A stretch of 64,000 bases of DNA from Streptomyces malachitofuscus (GCF_014650055.1 NZ_BMUF01000010.1:248001-312000); one strand, 5' to 3'. Positions 43,074-51,408 are shown, counted from the first letter of the stretch. The notes: generated from the sequence alone by a model not told the origin. A program made the numbers and translations.

Positions 43074-43721
43074 ATGACAGGACAAGTGCGTACCGTCGAC
43101 GGCCGCGTGGCCGGCCGGCGTGGGCAGGCGACCCGGCAGAAGCTGCTCGACTGCCTCAGCGAGATGCTCAGCTCCTCCCCCTACCGGGATGTCAAAGTCA
43201 TCGATGTGGCCCGCCGCGCGGGGACTTCGCCGGCGACCTTCTACCAGTACTTCCCGGACGTCGAGGGCGCCGTTCTGGAACTCGCCGAGGAAATGGCCGC
43301 CGAGAGCGGCGGGTTGACGGAACTGGTGGAGGGCCGCTCCTGGGCCGGGCGGGCCGGCTGGCAGACCGCCCAGGAACTCGTCGACGGGTTCCTGGAGTTC
43401 TGGCGGCGCAACGACGCGATCCTGCGGGTCGTGGACCTCGGCGCGGCCGAGGGCGACAAGCGTTTCTACAAGATCCGCATGAAGATCCTGAACTCGGTGA
43501 ACACCTCACTGGCCGACTCCGTCGCCGAGTTGCAGGCCAAGGGGCGGATCGACAAGGACGTGAACCCCGGGGCGATCGCGGGCTCCCTGGTCGCCATGCT
43601 CGCGGCCGTCGCCTCGCACCAGAAAGGTTTCTCCTCCTGGGGCGTGAAGCAGACGGAACTCAAGCCCAACCTGGCGCTGTTGGTGCACCTGGGGGTCACC
43701 GGCAGAAAGCCGACGAAGTAG
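43074..43721 (+). CDS. TetR family regulator
   Basis: 215 residues. The HTH reads YRDVKVIDVARRAGTSPATFYQYFPDVEGA at about residues 42-70, with a typical TetR YQYF turn. The C-terminal helices include FLEFWRRNDAILRVVDLGAAEGDKRFY, a form seen in many actinobacterial TetR proteins of unknown ligand. TAAGCT (43062-43067) ends 6 nt before the ATG, so the transcript is probably leaderless. It diverges from the VOC gene. A strong hairpin follows at 43769-43803. Confidence 0.9.
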   Translation: MTGQVRTVDGRVAGRRGQATRQKLLDCLSEMLSSSPYRDVKVIDVARRAGTSPATFYQYFPDVEGAVLELAEEMAAESGGLTELVEGRSWAGRAGWQTAQELVDGFLEFWRRNDAILRVVDLGAAEGDKRFYKIRMKILNSVNTSLADSVAELQAKGRIDKDVNPGAIAGSLVAMLAAVASHQKGFSSWGVKQTELKPNLALLVHLGVTGRKPTK

Positions 43722-43768
43722 CCGGTCGACGGCGCACACGTCCCGCGCGAACCCGCGATTCCTGTCAT

Positions 43769-43803
43769 ACGGGCGGCGGCCCACTCGGTGGACCGCCGCC
43801 CGT
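43769..43803. terminator. Hairpin after TetR gene
   Basis: ACGGGCGGCGG (43769-43779) pairs perfectly with 43793-43803, and the 13-nt interior contains a further CCAC/GTGG pairing. It lies 48 bp after the TetR stop and before the PNPOx-fold gene. Confidence 0.75.
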
Positions 43804-43911
43804 CGCGTTGCCCGGGACGCGCGGAGGAACATGCCACCACCCGGCCGGTGTTGGAGTCGGAGGAAGCGCATGCCCGAGCACCCGACGCAGACGTCGCAGG
43901 AGGAACCCGCC

Positions 43912-44337
43912 ATGGCCCTGAACCGCGAAGAGCGTGAGGCCTTCCTGGCCGAACCCCATATCGCCGCGCTCGCGGTGGACGCCGGGGACGGCCGCGCCCC
44001 GCTCACCGTGCCGATCTGGTACCAGTACGCGCCCGGCGGCGACGTGTGGATCATCACCGGCCTCGACTCGCGCAAGAACCGGCTGATCGGCGCGGCGGGA
44101 CGGTTCTCGCTCCTGGTGGACCGCCTCGAACCCACGATCCGCTACGTCTCCGTCGAGGGCCCGGTGATCGACACCACCCCGGCCACGATCGAGCTGCTCC
44201 GGGAGATCTCCGCCCGCTATCTGCCGGCCGACAAGGTCGAGGGGTACGTCGACTTCGCCTGGAAGAACCACGGCGAGCAGGTGATCGTGCGGATGCGGCC
44301 CGAGCGGTGGGTGTCCTCGGACCTCGGGTCGATCTGA
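43912..44337 (+). CDS. PNPOx-fold flavin/F420-binding protein
   Basis: 141 residues of the split beta-barrel pyridoxamine-phosphate-oxidase-like superfamily: FLAEPHIAALAVDAGDGRA, LTVPIWYQYAPGGDVWIITG, SRKNRLIGAAGRFSLLVDRL, RYVSVEGPV. Members bind FMN or F420. ATG at 43912 has CAGGAGGA about 9 nt upstream; an ATG at 43870 would add 14 residues. It is followed 27 bp later by a PdxH-like gene on the same strand, which could be expressed with it. Confidence 0.85.
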   Translation: MALNREEREAFLAEPHIAALAVDAGDGRAPLTVPIWYQYAPGGDVWIITGLDSRKNRLIGAAGRFSLLVDRLEPTIRYVSVEGPVIDTTPATIELLREISARYLPADKVEGYVDFAWKNHGEQVIVRMRPERWVSSDLGSI

Positions 44338-44364
44338 CCGGGCCGGACGGCCGACAATCACGAC

Positions 44365-45030
44365 ATGGAACCCGATCTCCACGAGTTGCTGAGGTCCCTG
44401 CGGGTGTGGGACCCGGCGGTCACCGACCTGCCGCCCCTCGACCCGGACGCCGCGCCCGCCGAGCCGCTGCCGCTGTTCGCGCGGTGGCTGGCGGAGGCGG
44501 CGGTGGCCGGGCAGGCCGAGCCGCACACCATGTCGCTGGCCACGGCGGACGCGGAGGGCCTGCCGGACGTGCGGATCGTGATGCTGCACGGCGCGGACGA
44601 GAAGGGCTGGTCCTTCGCGACCCACGCGCACAGCCGCAAGGGCGGCCACCTCGCCGGCCGCCCGTACGCCGCGCTGGCCTTCTACTGGCCGGTGCTGGGC
44701 CGCCAGGTGCGCGTGCGCGGGCCCGTCGGCGTCGCCCCGGCCGAGGAGGCCCAGGCGGACCTGCACGCCCGCTCCACCGGGGCGCTGGCCGCCGCCCTGA
44801 CCGGCCGACAGAGCGAGGTCCTCGCCTCGCCGGAGGAACTGGCCCACGCCTCGGAAGCCGCCTGGCAGCAGGCCCGCCGCGCCCCGGACACCCCGGCCCC
44901 GTCCTGGACCCTGTACCGCCTCCGCCCGGACGAGGTGGAGTTCTTCCAGGGCAACTCCGACCGCCGCCACATCCGCCTGCGCTACCGGCGGGGGCCGGAG
45001 GCCTGGACAAGGGACCTGCTGTGGCCCTGA
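44365..45030 (+). CDS. Pyridoxamine 5'-phosphate oxidase-like protein (PdxH-type)
   Basis: 221 residues. Full PNPOx layout: PHTMSLATADAEGLPDVRIVMLHG (FMN/substrate region), FATHAHSRKGGHLAGRPYAALAFYWP, RQVRVRGPVG, and a C-terminal FFQGNSDRRHIRLRYRR that corresponds to the PNPOx C-terminal RxHxR segment. PdxH makes pyridoxal phosphate; this shorter actinobacterial type may act on a related substrate. GACAAT (44353-44358) ends 6 nt before the ATG, again a leaderless geometry. The 82-bp tandem array starts just after its stop. Confidence 0.85.
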   Translation: MEPDLHELLRSLRVWDPAVTDLPPLDPDAAPAEPLPLFARWLAEAAVAGQAEPHTMSLATADAEGLPDVRIVMLHGADEKGWSFATHAHSRKGGHLAGRPYAALAFYWPVLGRQVRVRGPVGVAPAEEAQADLHARSTGALAAALTGRQSEVLASPEELAHASEAAWQQARRAPDTPAPSWTLYRLRPDEVEFFQGNSDRRHIRLRYRRGPEAWTRDLLWP

Positions 45031-45062
45031 CCCCGGACCCCTCACCGATCCGGGTGGCGGCG

Positions 45063-45553
45063 GGCACGCCCGGGGGTCCGGGGGCGGAGCCCCCAGGAGA
45101 CGCCCACCTCTCAACCCACCGAGCCGGGTCGGGCGGCGGGCGGGCACAGACCCGGGGGTCTAGGGGCGGAACCCCCAGGAGACGCCCACCTCTCAACCCA
45201 CCGAGCCGGGTCGGGCGGCGGGCGGGCACAGACCCGGGGGTCTAGGGGCGGAACCCCCAGGAGACGCCCACCTCTCAACCCACCGAGCCGGGTCGGGCGG
45301 CGGGCGGGCACAGACCCGGGGGTCTAGGGGCGGAACCCCCAGGAGACGCCCACCTCTCAACCCACCGAGCCGGGCGGCGGGCGGGCACAGACCCGGGGGT
45401 CTAGGGGCGGAGCCCCCAGGAGACGCCCACCTCTCAACCCACCGAGCCGGGCGGCGGGCGGGCACAGACCCGGGGGTCTAGGGGCGGAGCCCCCAGGAGA
45501 CGCCCACCTCTCAACCCACCGAGCCGGGCGGCGGGCGGGCACAGACCCGGGAG
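45063..45553. repeat. Tandem array of 82/77-bp units
   Basis: About six head-to-tail copies. The marker CACCTCTCAACCCA starts at 45105, 45187, 45269, 45351, 45428 and 45505, so the period is 82, 82, 82, 77 and 77 bp; the last two units lack a 5-bp GGGTC. Each unit contains a hairpin-forming block of the type CCCGGGGGTCTAGGGGCGGA followed by ACCCCCAGG. The first unit is imperfect at its left end and resembles a solitary Streptomyces intergenic repeat. Because 82 and 77 are not multiples of three, the open frames seen through the array are not coding. Confidence 0.92.
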
Positions 45554-45691
45554 AAGGCACCTGCGCACGGCGCGACTCACGCACCCCCACCGCACATTCA
45601 CCCGCACGATTCCCACAGGCGTGATCGATCCGCAACCAATTCCGGTCTTGACCGATACCCATCAACCAGGTGCCGGATTACGCTCGCGCTC

Positions 45692-46921
45692 ATGACCGAC
45701 GTCTCCGACCCGCCCGGCGCCCCCGGATCCTCCCCATCCGCGCAGCCCACCGCACCGCCGCCCCCGGCGGACCGCCCCGTCTACGTCATCGGCGGCGGAC
45801 CGGGCGGACTCGCCGCCGCCCACGCCCTGCGCGCGCGAGGCATACGGGCCGTCGTCCTGGAACGGTCCGACCACGTCGGCGACTCCTGGCGGCGCCACTA
45901 CGACCGGCTCCGCCTGCACACCACCCGGCGGATGTCCGCCCTGCCCGGGCTGCCGATGCCCCGCCGGTTCGGGCGGTGGGTGGCCCGGGACGACGTGGTC
46001 CGGTACCTGGAGAAGTACGCCGAGCACCACCGTCTGGAGATCGTCACCGGTGTCGAGGTCTCCCGGATCGAGCGCGCCCCCGACGACAGGGGCTGGCTGC
46101 TGCACGCCACCGGGGGCCGGGAGCTGACCGGCGCCGCGGTCGTCGTCGCCACGGGCTACAACCACACCCCGCGCATCCCCGACTGGCCCGGACGGGACAC
46201 GTACACCGGCGAGTTCCTGCACGCGTCCGCGTACCGCGAGCCGAAGCCCTACGCCGGCCGGGACGTGCTCGTCGTGGGCGTCGGCAACACGGGTGCCGAG
46301 ATCGCCGTGGACCTGGTGGAGGGCGGCGCCTCGCGCGTACGGCTGGCGGTGCGCACCCCACCGCACATCGTGCGCCGCTCGACCGCGGGGTGGCCCGCAC
46401 AGTACTCGGGGATCCTGGTGCGGCGGCTGCCGGTCGGTCTCGTCGACCGGCTGTGCCGGGTCCAGGCGCGGGTGGCGCTGCCGGACCTGTCGGCGCAGGG
46501 TCTGCCCCGGCCCGACGCGGGTCTCTACACCCGGGTGCGGGAGGGGGCCATCCCCGTGCAGGACGTCGGTCTGATCGACGCCGTGCGCAAGGGGACGGTC
46601 GAGGTCGTCGCCGCGGTGGAGGGGTTCGAGGAGGGGCGGGTCGTCCTGGCGGACGGTGAGCGCATCGCTCCGGAGGTGGTCGTGGCGGCCACGGGTTACA
46701 CGCGAGGGCTGGAGAAGCTGGTCGGCGGACTCGACGTCCTCGACGAGCGCGGCAGACCCGTGGTCCACGGCCCCCGTACCGCGCCCCATGCTCCGGGCCT
46801 GCACTTCACGGGTTACACGAACCCGATCAGCGGCAACCTCCGTGAACTGGCCCTGGACGCACAGCGCATGGCGAAGGCGATCGCCCGCACGGGAGAAGCG
46901 TCCCGCCTCCCCCGGATGTGA
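45692..46921 (+). CDS. FAD/NADPH-dependent monooxygenase (FMO-like)
   Basis: 409 residues. A Pro/Ser-rich N-terminal stretch (~28 aa) leads to a Rossmann FAD site (VYVIGGGPGGLAAAHALRA, about 30-48), a central GYNHTPRIPDWPGRDTYTGE region like the FMO/BVMO fingerprint, and a second Rossmann motif VVGVGNTGAEIAVDL for NADPH. It likely oxygenates a small nucleophile or carbonyl. TACGCT (45679-45684) ends 7 nt before the ATG. A palindromic CGGTC-2-GACCG motif sits about 45 bp upstream. Convergent with an MFS gene (34-bp gap). Confidence 0.9.
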   Translation: MTDVSDPPGAPGSSPSAQPTAPPPPADRPVYVIGGGPGGLAAAHALRARGIRAVVLERSDHVGDSWRRHYDRLRLHTTRRMSALPGLPMPRRFGRWVARDDVVRYLEKYAEHHRLEIVTGVEVSRIERAPDDRGWLLHATGGRELTGAAVVVATGYNHTPRIPDWPGRDTYTGEFLHASAYREPKPYAGRDVLVVGVGNTGAEIAVDLVEGGASRVRLAVRTPPHIVRRSTAGWPAQYSGILVRRLPVGLVDRLCRVQARVALPDLSAQGLPRPDAGLYTRVREGAIPVQDVGLIDAVRKGTVEVVAAVEGFEEGRVVLADGERIAPEVVVAATGYTRGLEKLVGGLDVLDERGRPVVHGPRTAPHAPGLHFTGYTNPISGNLRELALDAQRMAKAIARTGEASRLPRM

Positions 46922-46957
46922 GCGCGGCCGGTCCCCCGGAGGTGAGCGCGGCCGGTC
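46919..46957. repeat. Direct repeat spanning two convergent stop codons
   Basis: TGAGCGCGGCCGGTC occurs at 46919-46933, starting with the FMO stop codon, and again at 46943-46957, running into the stop region of the MFS gene. It probably reflects a small duplication of the spacer. Confidence 0.6.
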
Positions 46958-48269
46958 ACGCCACCGCGAGCGGCGCGGCCGGCCGCTTCCTGATCACCAG
47001 CGCCATCAGCGCCGCCGCCGCGCACAGCGCGCCCGACGCGTACCAGACCACGTCGTACGACCCGAACACGTCCCGGGCGACACCGCCCCCGAAGGCGACC
47101 ACGGCCGCCCCCACCTGATGGGAGGCGAGCACCCAGCCGAAGACGATCGGGCTGTCGTCCCCGTAGTGCTCCCGGCACAGCGCCAGCGTCGGCGGCACGG
47201 TGGCGACCCAGTCCAGCCCGTAGAACACGATGAAGAAGAGCATCGGCGGATGCACGCTCGGCCCCAGCAGCAGCGGCAGGAACAGCAGCGAGACCCCGCG
47301 CAGCGCGTAGTACACGGCCAGCAGCCGCCGTGAGTCGAACCGGTCGGTGAACCACCCCGAGGCCACCGTTCCGACGACGTCGAAGACCCCGATGACGGCC
47401 AGCAGCGACGCCGCGGTGGTGATCGGCATGCCGTGGTCGTGGGAGGCCGGCACGAAGTGGGTCTGGATCAGCCCGTTCGTCGAGGCACCGCAGATCGCGA
47501 AGGTGCCGGCGAGCAGCCAGAAGGGCCCGGTCCGCACCGCCGAGAACAGCACGGTCACCGCCCGCCGGGCGGCCCCCGGCACGGGCGCGGGCTTCGGCAC
47601 GAACTCCTTGGCCCCGTACGGCTTCTGCCCCACGTCGGCCGGGTGGTCGTGCAGCAGCAGCCAGACGAACGGCACCACCGCGAGGGCGGCGAGGGCCACG
47701 GTGACGGCCGCCGGGCGCCACTCGTGCCGGTCGACGATCCAGGACAGCACGGGCAGGAAGATCAGCTGCCCGGAGGCGGACGCGGCGGTGAGGATGCCGG
47801 TGACCAGGCCCCGGCGTTCGGTGAACCAGCGGTTGGTGACGGTCGCGGCGAAGGCCAGCGCCATCGAGCCGGAGCCGAGGCCGACCAGCAGGCCCCAGCA
47901 CAGCATCAGCTGCCAGGCCGCGGTCATCCACACCGTCAGGCCCGAGCCGAGCGCGATCACGGTGAGGGCGACCGCGACCACCCGGCGGATGCCGTACCGG
48001 TCCATCAGCGCGGCCGCGAAGGGCGCGGTGAGCCCGTACAGCGCGAGGTTCACGGAGACCGCCGCGCCGATGGTCCCGCGCGACCAGCCGAACTCCTCGT
48101 GCAGCGGGTCGATGAACAGGCCCGGCACGGAACGGAAGGCGGCGGCGCCGATGATCGTCACGAACGTGACGGCGGCGACGAACCACGCGCGGTGCACACG
48201 GGCGCGGGCGGGCTTGCGGCCGCCCGCGGGCGGCTCCACGACGGCGGCTGTCTCGCTTGTCTGGGTCAC
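46956..48269 (-). CDS. MFS transporter, monocarboxylate/oxalate-type
   Basis: 437 residues, 12 helices. First half has a GLFIDPLHEEFGWSRGTIGAA segment and a large central loop; the pattern YGLTAPFAAALMDRYGIRRV matches MFS motif A. It is closest to the oxalate:formate/monocarboxylate group. The substrate is unknown. GTG at 48269 (MTQTSE...) has GGAAG about 9 nt upstream; a longer upstream extension looks unlike MFS. It diverges from the GlxA-type regulator with a 72-bp spacer, so may be controlled by it. Confidence 0.88.
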   Translation of the reverse strand: MTQTSETAAVVEPPAGGRKPARARVHRAWFVAAVTFVTIIGAAAFRSVPGLFIDPLHEEFGWSRGTIGAAVSVNLALYGLTAPFAAALMDRYGIRRVVAVALTVIALGSGLTVWMTAAWQLMLCWGLLVGLGSGSMALAFAATVTNRWFTERRGLVTGILTAASASGQLIFLPVLSWIVDRHEWRPAAVTVALAALAVVPFVWLLLHDHPADVGQKPYGAKEFVPKPAPVPGAARRAVTVLFSAVRTGPFWLLAGTFAICGASTNGLIQTHFVPASHDHGMPITTAASLLAVIGVFDVVGTVASGWFTDRFDSRRLLAVYYALRGVSLLFLPLLLGPSVHPPMLFFIVFYGLDWVATVPPTLALCREHYGDDSPIVFGWVLASHQVGAAVVAFGGGVARDVFGSYDVVWYASGALCAAAALMALVIRKRPAAPLAVA

Positions 48270-48341
48270 GCCATAGAGCTTCCGGTGCGGCGGGCCCTCG
48301 CATCGAGTGGCCCGAAGGACAGCATTCGCTAGGATCGGGCC

Positions 48342-49388
48342 ATGGATCCGGTCCAGTCCGCGCCCCCGTCCGGCGACGTCCGGCCCCACCGGGTCGTCGT
48401 ACTCGCCCTCGACGGCCTGCTGCCCTTCGAGGCGGGCATTCCGCACCGCATCTTCGGCCGCCCCCGCGACGGCCGGGGGCGGCGGCTGTACGAGGTCGTC
48501 ACCTGCTCGGTCCGGCCGCCCGGGCCGGTCGAGACCGACGCCGACTTCACGATCGACGTCGCCCACGGCCCCGAGGCCCTCGCCACCGCCGACACGGTGA
48601 TCATCCCGGCCTCCTACGAACTAGGCCCGGTCTACGAGCGCGGCGAGCTGACCGACGAACTGGCCGCCGCCCTCGCCCTGATCCGGCCCGGCACCCGGAT
48701 CGCGTCCATCTGCACCGGCGTCTACGTCCTCGCCGCCGCCGGACACCTCGACGGGCGCCGCGCGACCACGCACTGGGCGGACGCCGAGCGCCTCCAACGG
48801 CTCTTCCCGCGCGTCGAGGTCGACCCGGACGTGCTGTACATCGACGACGGCGACATCCTGACGTCGGCGGGTGTCGCGGCCGGGATCGACCTGTGCCTGC
48901 ACATGGTGCGGCGCGACCACGGCGCCGAGGTGGCCAACGACGTGGCCCGGCGGACGGTCGTGCCGCCGCACCGCGACGGCGGGCAGGCGCAGTACATCCA
49001 GCGGCCGGTGCCCGACGCGCAGCAGGCGTCGACGAGCGCCGCCCGCGCATGGGCGCTCGGCCGGCTGCACGAGCCGATCCAGCTGCGGGACATGGCCGCG
49101 CGGGAGGCGATGTCGGTACGCACCTTCACCCGCCGTTTCCGGGAGGAGGCCGGGGTGAGCCCGGGGCAGTGGCTGACGCGCCAGCGGGTGGAACGGGCCC
49201 GGCAGCTGCTGGAGTCCACCGATCTCTCCGTGGACCAGGTGGCGCGGGACGCCGGGTTCGGGACGGCGCAGTCGATGCGGCAGCACCTCCAGGCGGCGCT
49301 GGGGGTGACCCCGACGGCGTACCGGCGGACCTTCCGGGCGGCCGGCGGGCGGCAGGACGGGCCGGTGGCGGCGTCCGTCGCGGGATGA
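48342..49388 (+). CDS. GlxA family AraC-type regulator with DJ-1/PfpI domain
   Basis: 348 residues. N-terminal DJ-1/PfpI-like domain (about 15-200) with Cys124 in SICTGVYVLAAAG at the nucleophile elbow, followed by an AraC helix-turn-helix domain (about 240-330) with two HTHs: IQLRDMAAREAMSVRTFTRRF and LSVDQVARDAGFGTAQSMRQHL. Such regulators act as activators; the DJ-1 part may sense a small molecule. TAGGAT (48330-48335) ends 6 nt before the ATG, suggesting a leaderless mRNA. It diverges from the MFS carrier. Two DnaA boxes follow its stop by 8 bp. Confidence 0.92.
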   Translation: MDPVQSAPPSGDVRPHRVVVLALDGLLPFEAGIPHRIFGRPRDGRGRRLYEVVTCSVRPPGPVETDADFTIDVAHGPEALATADTVIIPASYELGPVYERGELTDELAAALALIRPGTRIASICTGVYVLAAAGHLDGRRATTHWADAERLQRLFPRVEVDPDVLYIDDGDILTSAGVAAGIDLCLHMVRRDHGAEVANDVARRTVVPPHRDGGQAQYIQRPVPDAQQASTSAARAWALGRLHEPIQLRDMAAREAMSVRTFTRRFREEAGVSPGQWLTRQRVERARQLLESTDLSVDQVARDAGFGTAQSMRQHLQAALGVTPTAYRRTFRAAGGRQDGPVAASVAG

Positions 49389-49396
49389 GCGGATGA

Positions 49397-49417
49397 TTGT
49401 CCACACCCTGTGGACAA
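49397..49417. other. Pair of inverted consensus DnaA boxes
   Basis: TTGTCCACA at 49397-49405, a 3-bp spacer CCC, and its exact complement TGTGGACAA at 49409-49417. TTGTCCACA is the preferred Streptomyces DnaA box. Two boxes face each other 8 bp after the GlxA-type gene stop. Nothing nearby resembles an origin (no dnaA, dnaN or box cluster), so it may be a DnaA-titration or regulatory site, or simply a small terminator hairpin. Confidence 0.75.
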
Positions 49418-49776
49418 CCGGGGCGACTCTGTGGCGGTGCGGCGCTGTCCGCCCCGAGCACGGCAGCGCCGCACCGCTCTTCGGCTCCGGCGCCCCGTCC
49501 GGGTTCCCCCCGGCCCCGGGGGGACCGACGCCGCATCACGACCCACACTCGCCGAGGGCTCCCGTCGTCGGGCCCTCGTCGTCCCCTCGCGGCGAATCGC
49601 TGACGAACAGCGTGATCAACCGGTCACGGCGCGTCAACACCGATTCGGGTGAGAAGCAGGTAGGTTGCGGCATACGCCCTGTTTGTCGGGACCGCGCACG
49701 GAAGCACACCCGGCGCACCGGCCCGGCCGTCACCCCGCACGGCCCGCTCACCGTGCACCCGTACACCGCGGTGTAC
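49418..49776. other. Spacer without a supported gene
   Basis: About 360 bp between the DnaA boxes and the RsbW-like gene stop. Reading frames present here have poor codon usage and no family resemblance. The strand is mostly GC-rich with a few inverted repeats. I see no gene, RNA or mobile sequence. Confidence 0.5.
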
Positions 49777-50256
49777 TCACACCGCCTCGTAGGCCAGCCC
49801 GTCGTACGCCGTGACTCCCCCGCCACAGCCCGGCGCGGCCTCGGATCCCCCCGCGCAGCGGTCCAGCTCGCACCAGATGCGCTTGCCGGCACCCTCGGCG
49901 CTCCAGCCCCAGCGGTCGGCCAGGCCGTCCACGAGCGCGAGCCCGCGCCCGCCGGTCGACTCGCCGTCCACACAGCGCGGCACCGGTGCCCGGTCGCTGC
50001 GGTCGGCCACCTCCAGTCGGACGATGGCCTCCTCGGCCGCCTCCGCGCCCGGCAGGGAGAGCCGCAGCACGGCCGGACAGCCGGTGTGCACCACGGCGTT
50101 GGTGACGAGCTCCGAGACGAGCAGGATCAGCGTCTCGGCCAGTGGTTCGTCGACCCCTATGCCGGACCCGGCCAGCCGTGAGCGTGCCCACCGCCGGGCC
50201 CGTCCCACCTCAGCGGGGTCGGGCCGGATCTCCAACTGCACTTGAAGCACCTGCAC
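49777..50256 (-). CDS. RsbW-like anti-sigma/serine kinase ATPase
   Basis: 159 residues with the HATPase_c_2 fold of anti-sigma factor kinases: LILLVSELVTNAVVHTGCPAVLRLSL (N-box with SELVTNA), EVADRSDRAPVPR (G1) and GGRGLALVDGLADRWGW (G2). In Streptomyces such proteins regulate sigma factors and antagonists by phosphorylation. The start at GTG 50256 is the first of several GTG codons close together and lacks a strong ribosome-binding site, so it is uncertain. The STAS antagonist and EF-hand genes are about 1-2 kb away on the same strand. Confidence 0.85.
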   Translation of the reverse strand: MQVLQVQLEIRPDPAEVGRARRWARSRLAGSGIGVDEPLAETLILLVSELVTNAVVHTGCPAVLRLSLPGAEAAEEAIVRLEVADRSDRAPVPRCVDGESTGGRGLALVDGLADRWGWSAEGAGKRIWCELDRCAGGSEAAPGCGGGVTAYDGLAYEAV

Positions 50257-50449
50257 CGCTCACACCATCCGAACCGGCGGACACTTGGACTCGCGCCTCA
50301 CGAGAGCCACGATCGTAGCCATTTTCTGCATGGCCAGAACAATGGCCCGGACAGGAGTCACGGAACGTGAATCCCTTATGGGACAGCATGGTTGACGTAC
50401 AGTCACGCCAACAAGCGCTTCGGGCATATTCCAGCGCGAAGGAGTACCC

Positions 50450-50641
50450 GTGCGGCATACTGTGCGACGCTCGCGACGGGAGGTCGAACAGGCGTCGGCA
50501 GAAGGCCCGGACACCCGGCGAGCAACCGCAGGCACCAGCGGAGACGGAGTCGCCGCGGGGGCGACTCCGGCGCGGTGCGTGCTCACAACGACTCGCATCC
50601 CACACAAGGTACCGGAGCGGACGTCCGACTCCGGGCCGTGA
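50450..50641 (+). CDS. Possible small protein (63 residues), low confidence
   Basis: A GTG-started frame preceded by AAGGAG with 5-nt spacing, a better ribosome site than most nearby starts. The peptide is Arg/Ala-rich (RHTVRRSRREVEQASAEG...) with no known domain. GC at third codon positions (about 70%) is lower than in neighbouring genes, so it may be spurious or recently acquired. The rest of the 50257-50725 spacer holds small inverted repeats such as TCACG-3-CGTGA (50358-50370) and GGCCA-7-TGGCC, and a TTGACG about 60 bp before this start. Confidence 0.3.
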   Translation: MRHTVRRSRREVEQASAEGPDTRRATAGTSGDGVAAGATPARCVLTTTRIPHKVPERTSDSGP

Positions 50642-50725
50642 CGAGTCACGCGGAGGACACGAAGTCCGCCTCAACGCTCCGTGATCACGGGAATGCCACG
50701 ATCCGCGACATCTCCGCGGGGCGCG

Positions 50726-51238
50726 TCACTCGGGGACGGTGAAGTAGCGGGCGAAGGCCCGGACGATCTCCTCCTCGTCGATCCTGCCGTCGCCGTCGGT
50801 GTCCAGCGTGGCGGCGACCGTCGCGGCGAGGTCCTCGGCGAGGCCGAGCACCTTGAGCACGCGGGCGGTGTTCTCGACGCCGACCGCGTCGTCGCCGGCG
50901 GTGTCGGCGACGGCGAGCGCCGCGTGCAGGAAGGGACGGGCGATCTCGGCGAACCGGTCCGGGTTGTCCCGCAGCCGCTTGACGGCGCCGTTCACGAACT
51001 CTTCGCGCGTGATGCGCTGGTCGCCGTCCCGGTCCGCGATGCCCGCCATGCCCTGCCAGAACGCCTCGGCGCCGATGTACAGGGCCTGGCCCCGGTCGGA
51101 GCGGGCGGCGGTGCCGAACTCGGCGAGCAGCGCCTTGGCCGCTCCGCTGAAGTCCTCGCGGTCGATGTAGCCGTTGCCGTCCTGGTCGAAGATGGCGAAC
51201 CGGGCCGCGATCCTGCGCTCGTACTCGCTGGTGACCAT
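50726..51238 (-). CDS. EF-hand calcium-binding protein (calerythrin-like)
   Basis: 170 residues with four EF-hand positions. Loop 1 DQDGNGYIDRED (18-29), loop 2 DRDGDQRITREE and loop 4 DTDGDGRIDEEE are canonical; loop 3 (DTAGDDAVGVEN) has lost binding residues. The fold and sequence MVTSEYERRIAARFAIF match calerythrin-type proteins of actinobacteria, thought to buffer or sense Ca2+. The ATG at 51238 has AAAGAGAC upstream and no strong ribosome-binding site. It is followed by a small spacer and the RsbW-like gene on the same strand, which may hint at a regulatory link. Confidence 0.93.
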   Translation of the reverse strand: MVTSEYERRIAARFAIFDQDGNGYIDREDFSGAAKALLAEFGTAARSDRGQALYIGAEAFWQGMAGIADRDGDQRITREEFVNGAVKRLRDNPDRFAEIARPFLHAALAVADTAGDDAVGVENTARVLKVLGLAEDLAATVAATLDTDGDGRIDEEEIVRAFARYFTVPE

Positions 51239-51408
51239 GTCTCTTTCAGGCCGCCTTAGGTCAGTGGGGTCGTCTCGCAGGGAGCGTACGTGGTGGGAGG
51301 CCGCCGAGGAGCCCGAAAACGGCGCCTGGACCAAGACCGGGGGAATAACGGGACACCCGTGTGACACGTGTGAGCGGTGCCCCGGCGCGCGCCGGCCGGC
51401 AGCGGAAG

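Noticed and set aside
38920..43077. A 1385-codon open frame on the + strand across afsS and opposite afsK
   Set aside because: It is antisense to afsK and reads through the afsS region out of frame; the peptide is low-complexity Gly/Arg/Val without any domain. High GC removes stop codons from non-coding frames.
45063..45553. Tandem array considered as a CRISPR
   Set aside because: Units are nearly identical over their whole length, with no unique spacers, and no cas gene is nearby.
44420..45665. Reverse-strand frames with repeated peptide RWVERWASPGGSAPRPPG
   Set aside because: They arise from the 82/77-bp tandem array. The period is not a multiple of three, so the repeated peptide is produced in changing frames and is not a protein.
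49397..49417. DnaA box pair considered as a replication origin
   Set aside because: Only two boxes, no dnaA/dnaN or AT-rich unwinding region in the surrounding sequence.
50367..50742. Other small frames in the spacer upstream of the EF-hand gene
   Set aside because: Two overlapping frames of about 105-116 codons lack ribosome sites and domain resemblance; only the one starting at 50450 has a plausible ribosome-binding site and is listed at low confidence.
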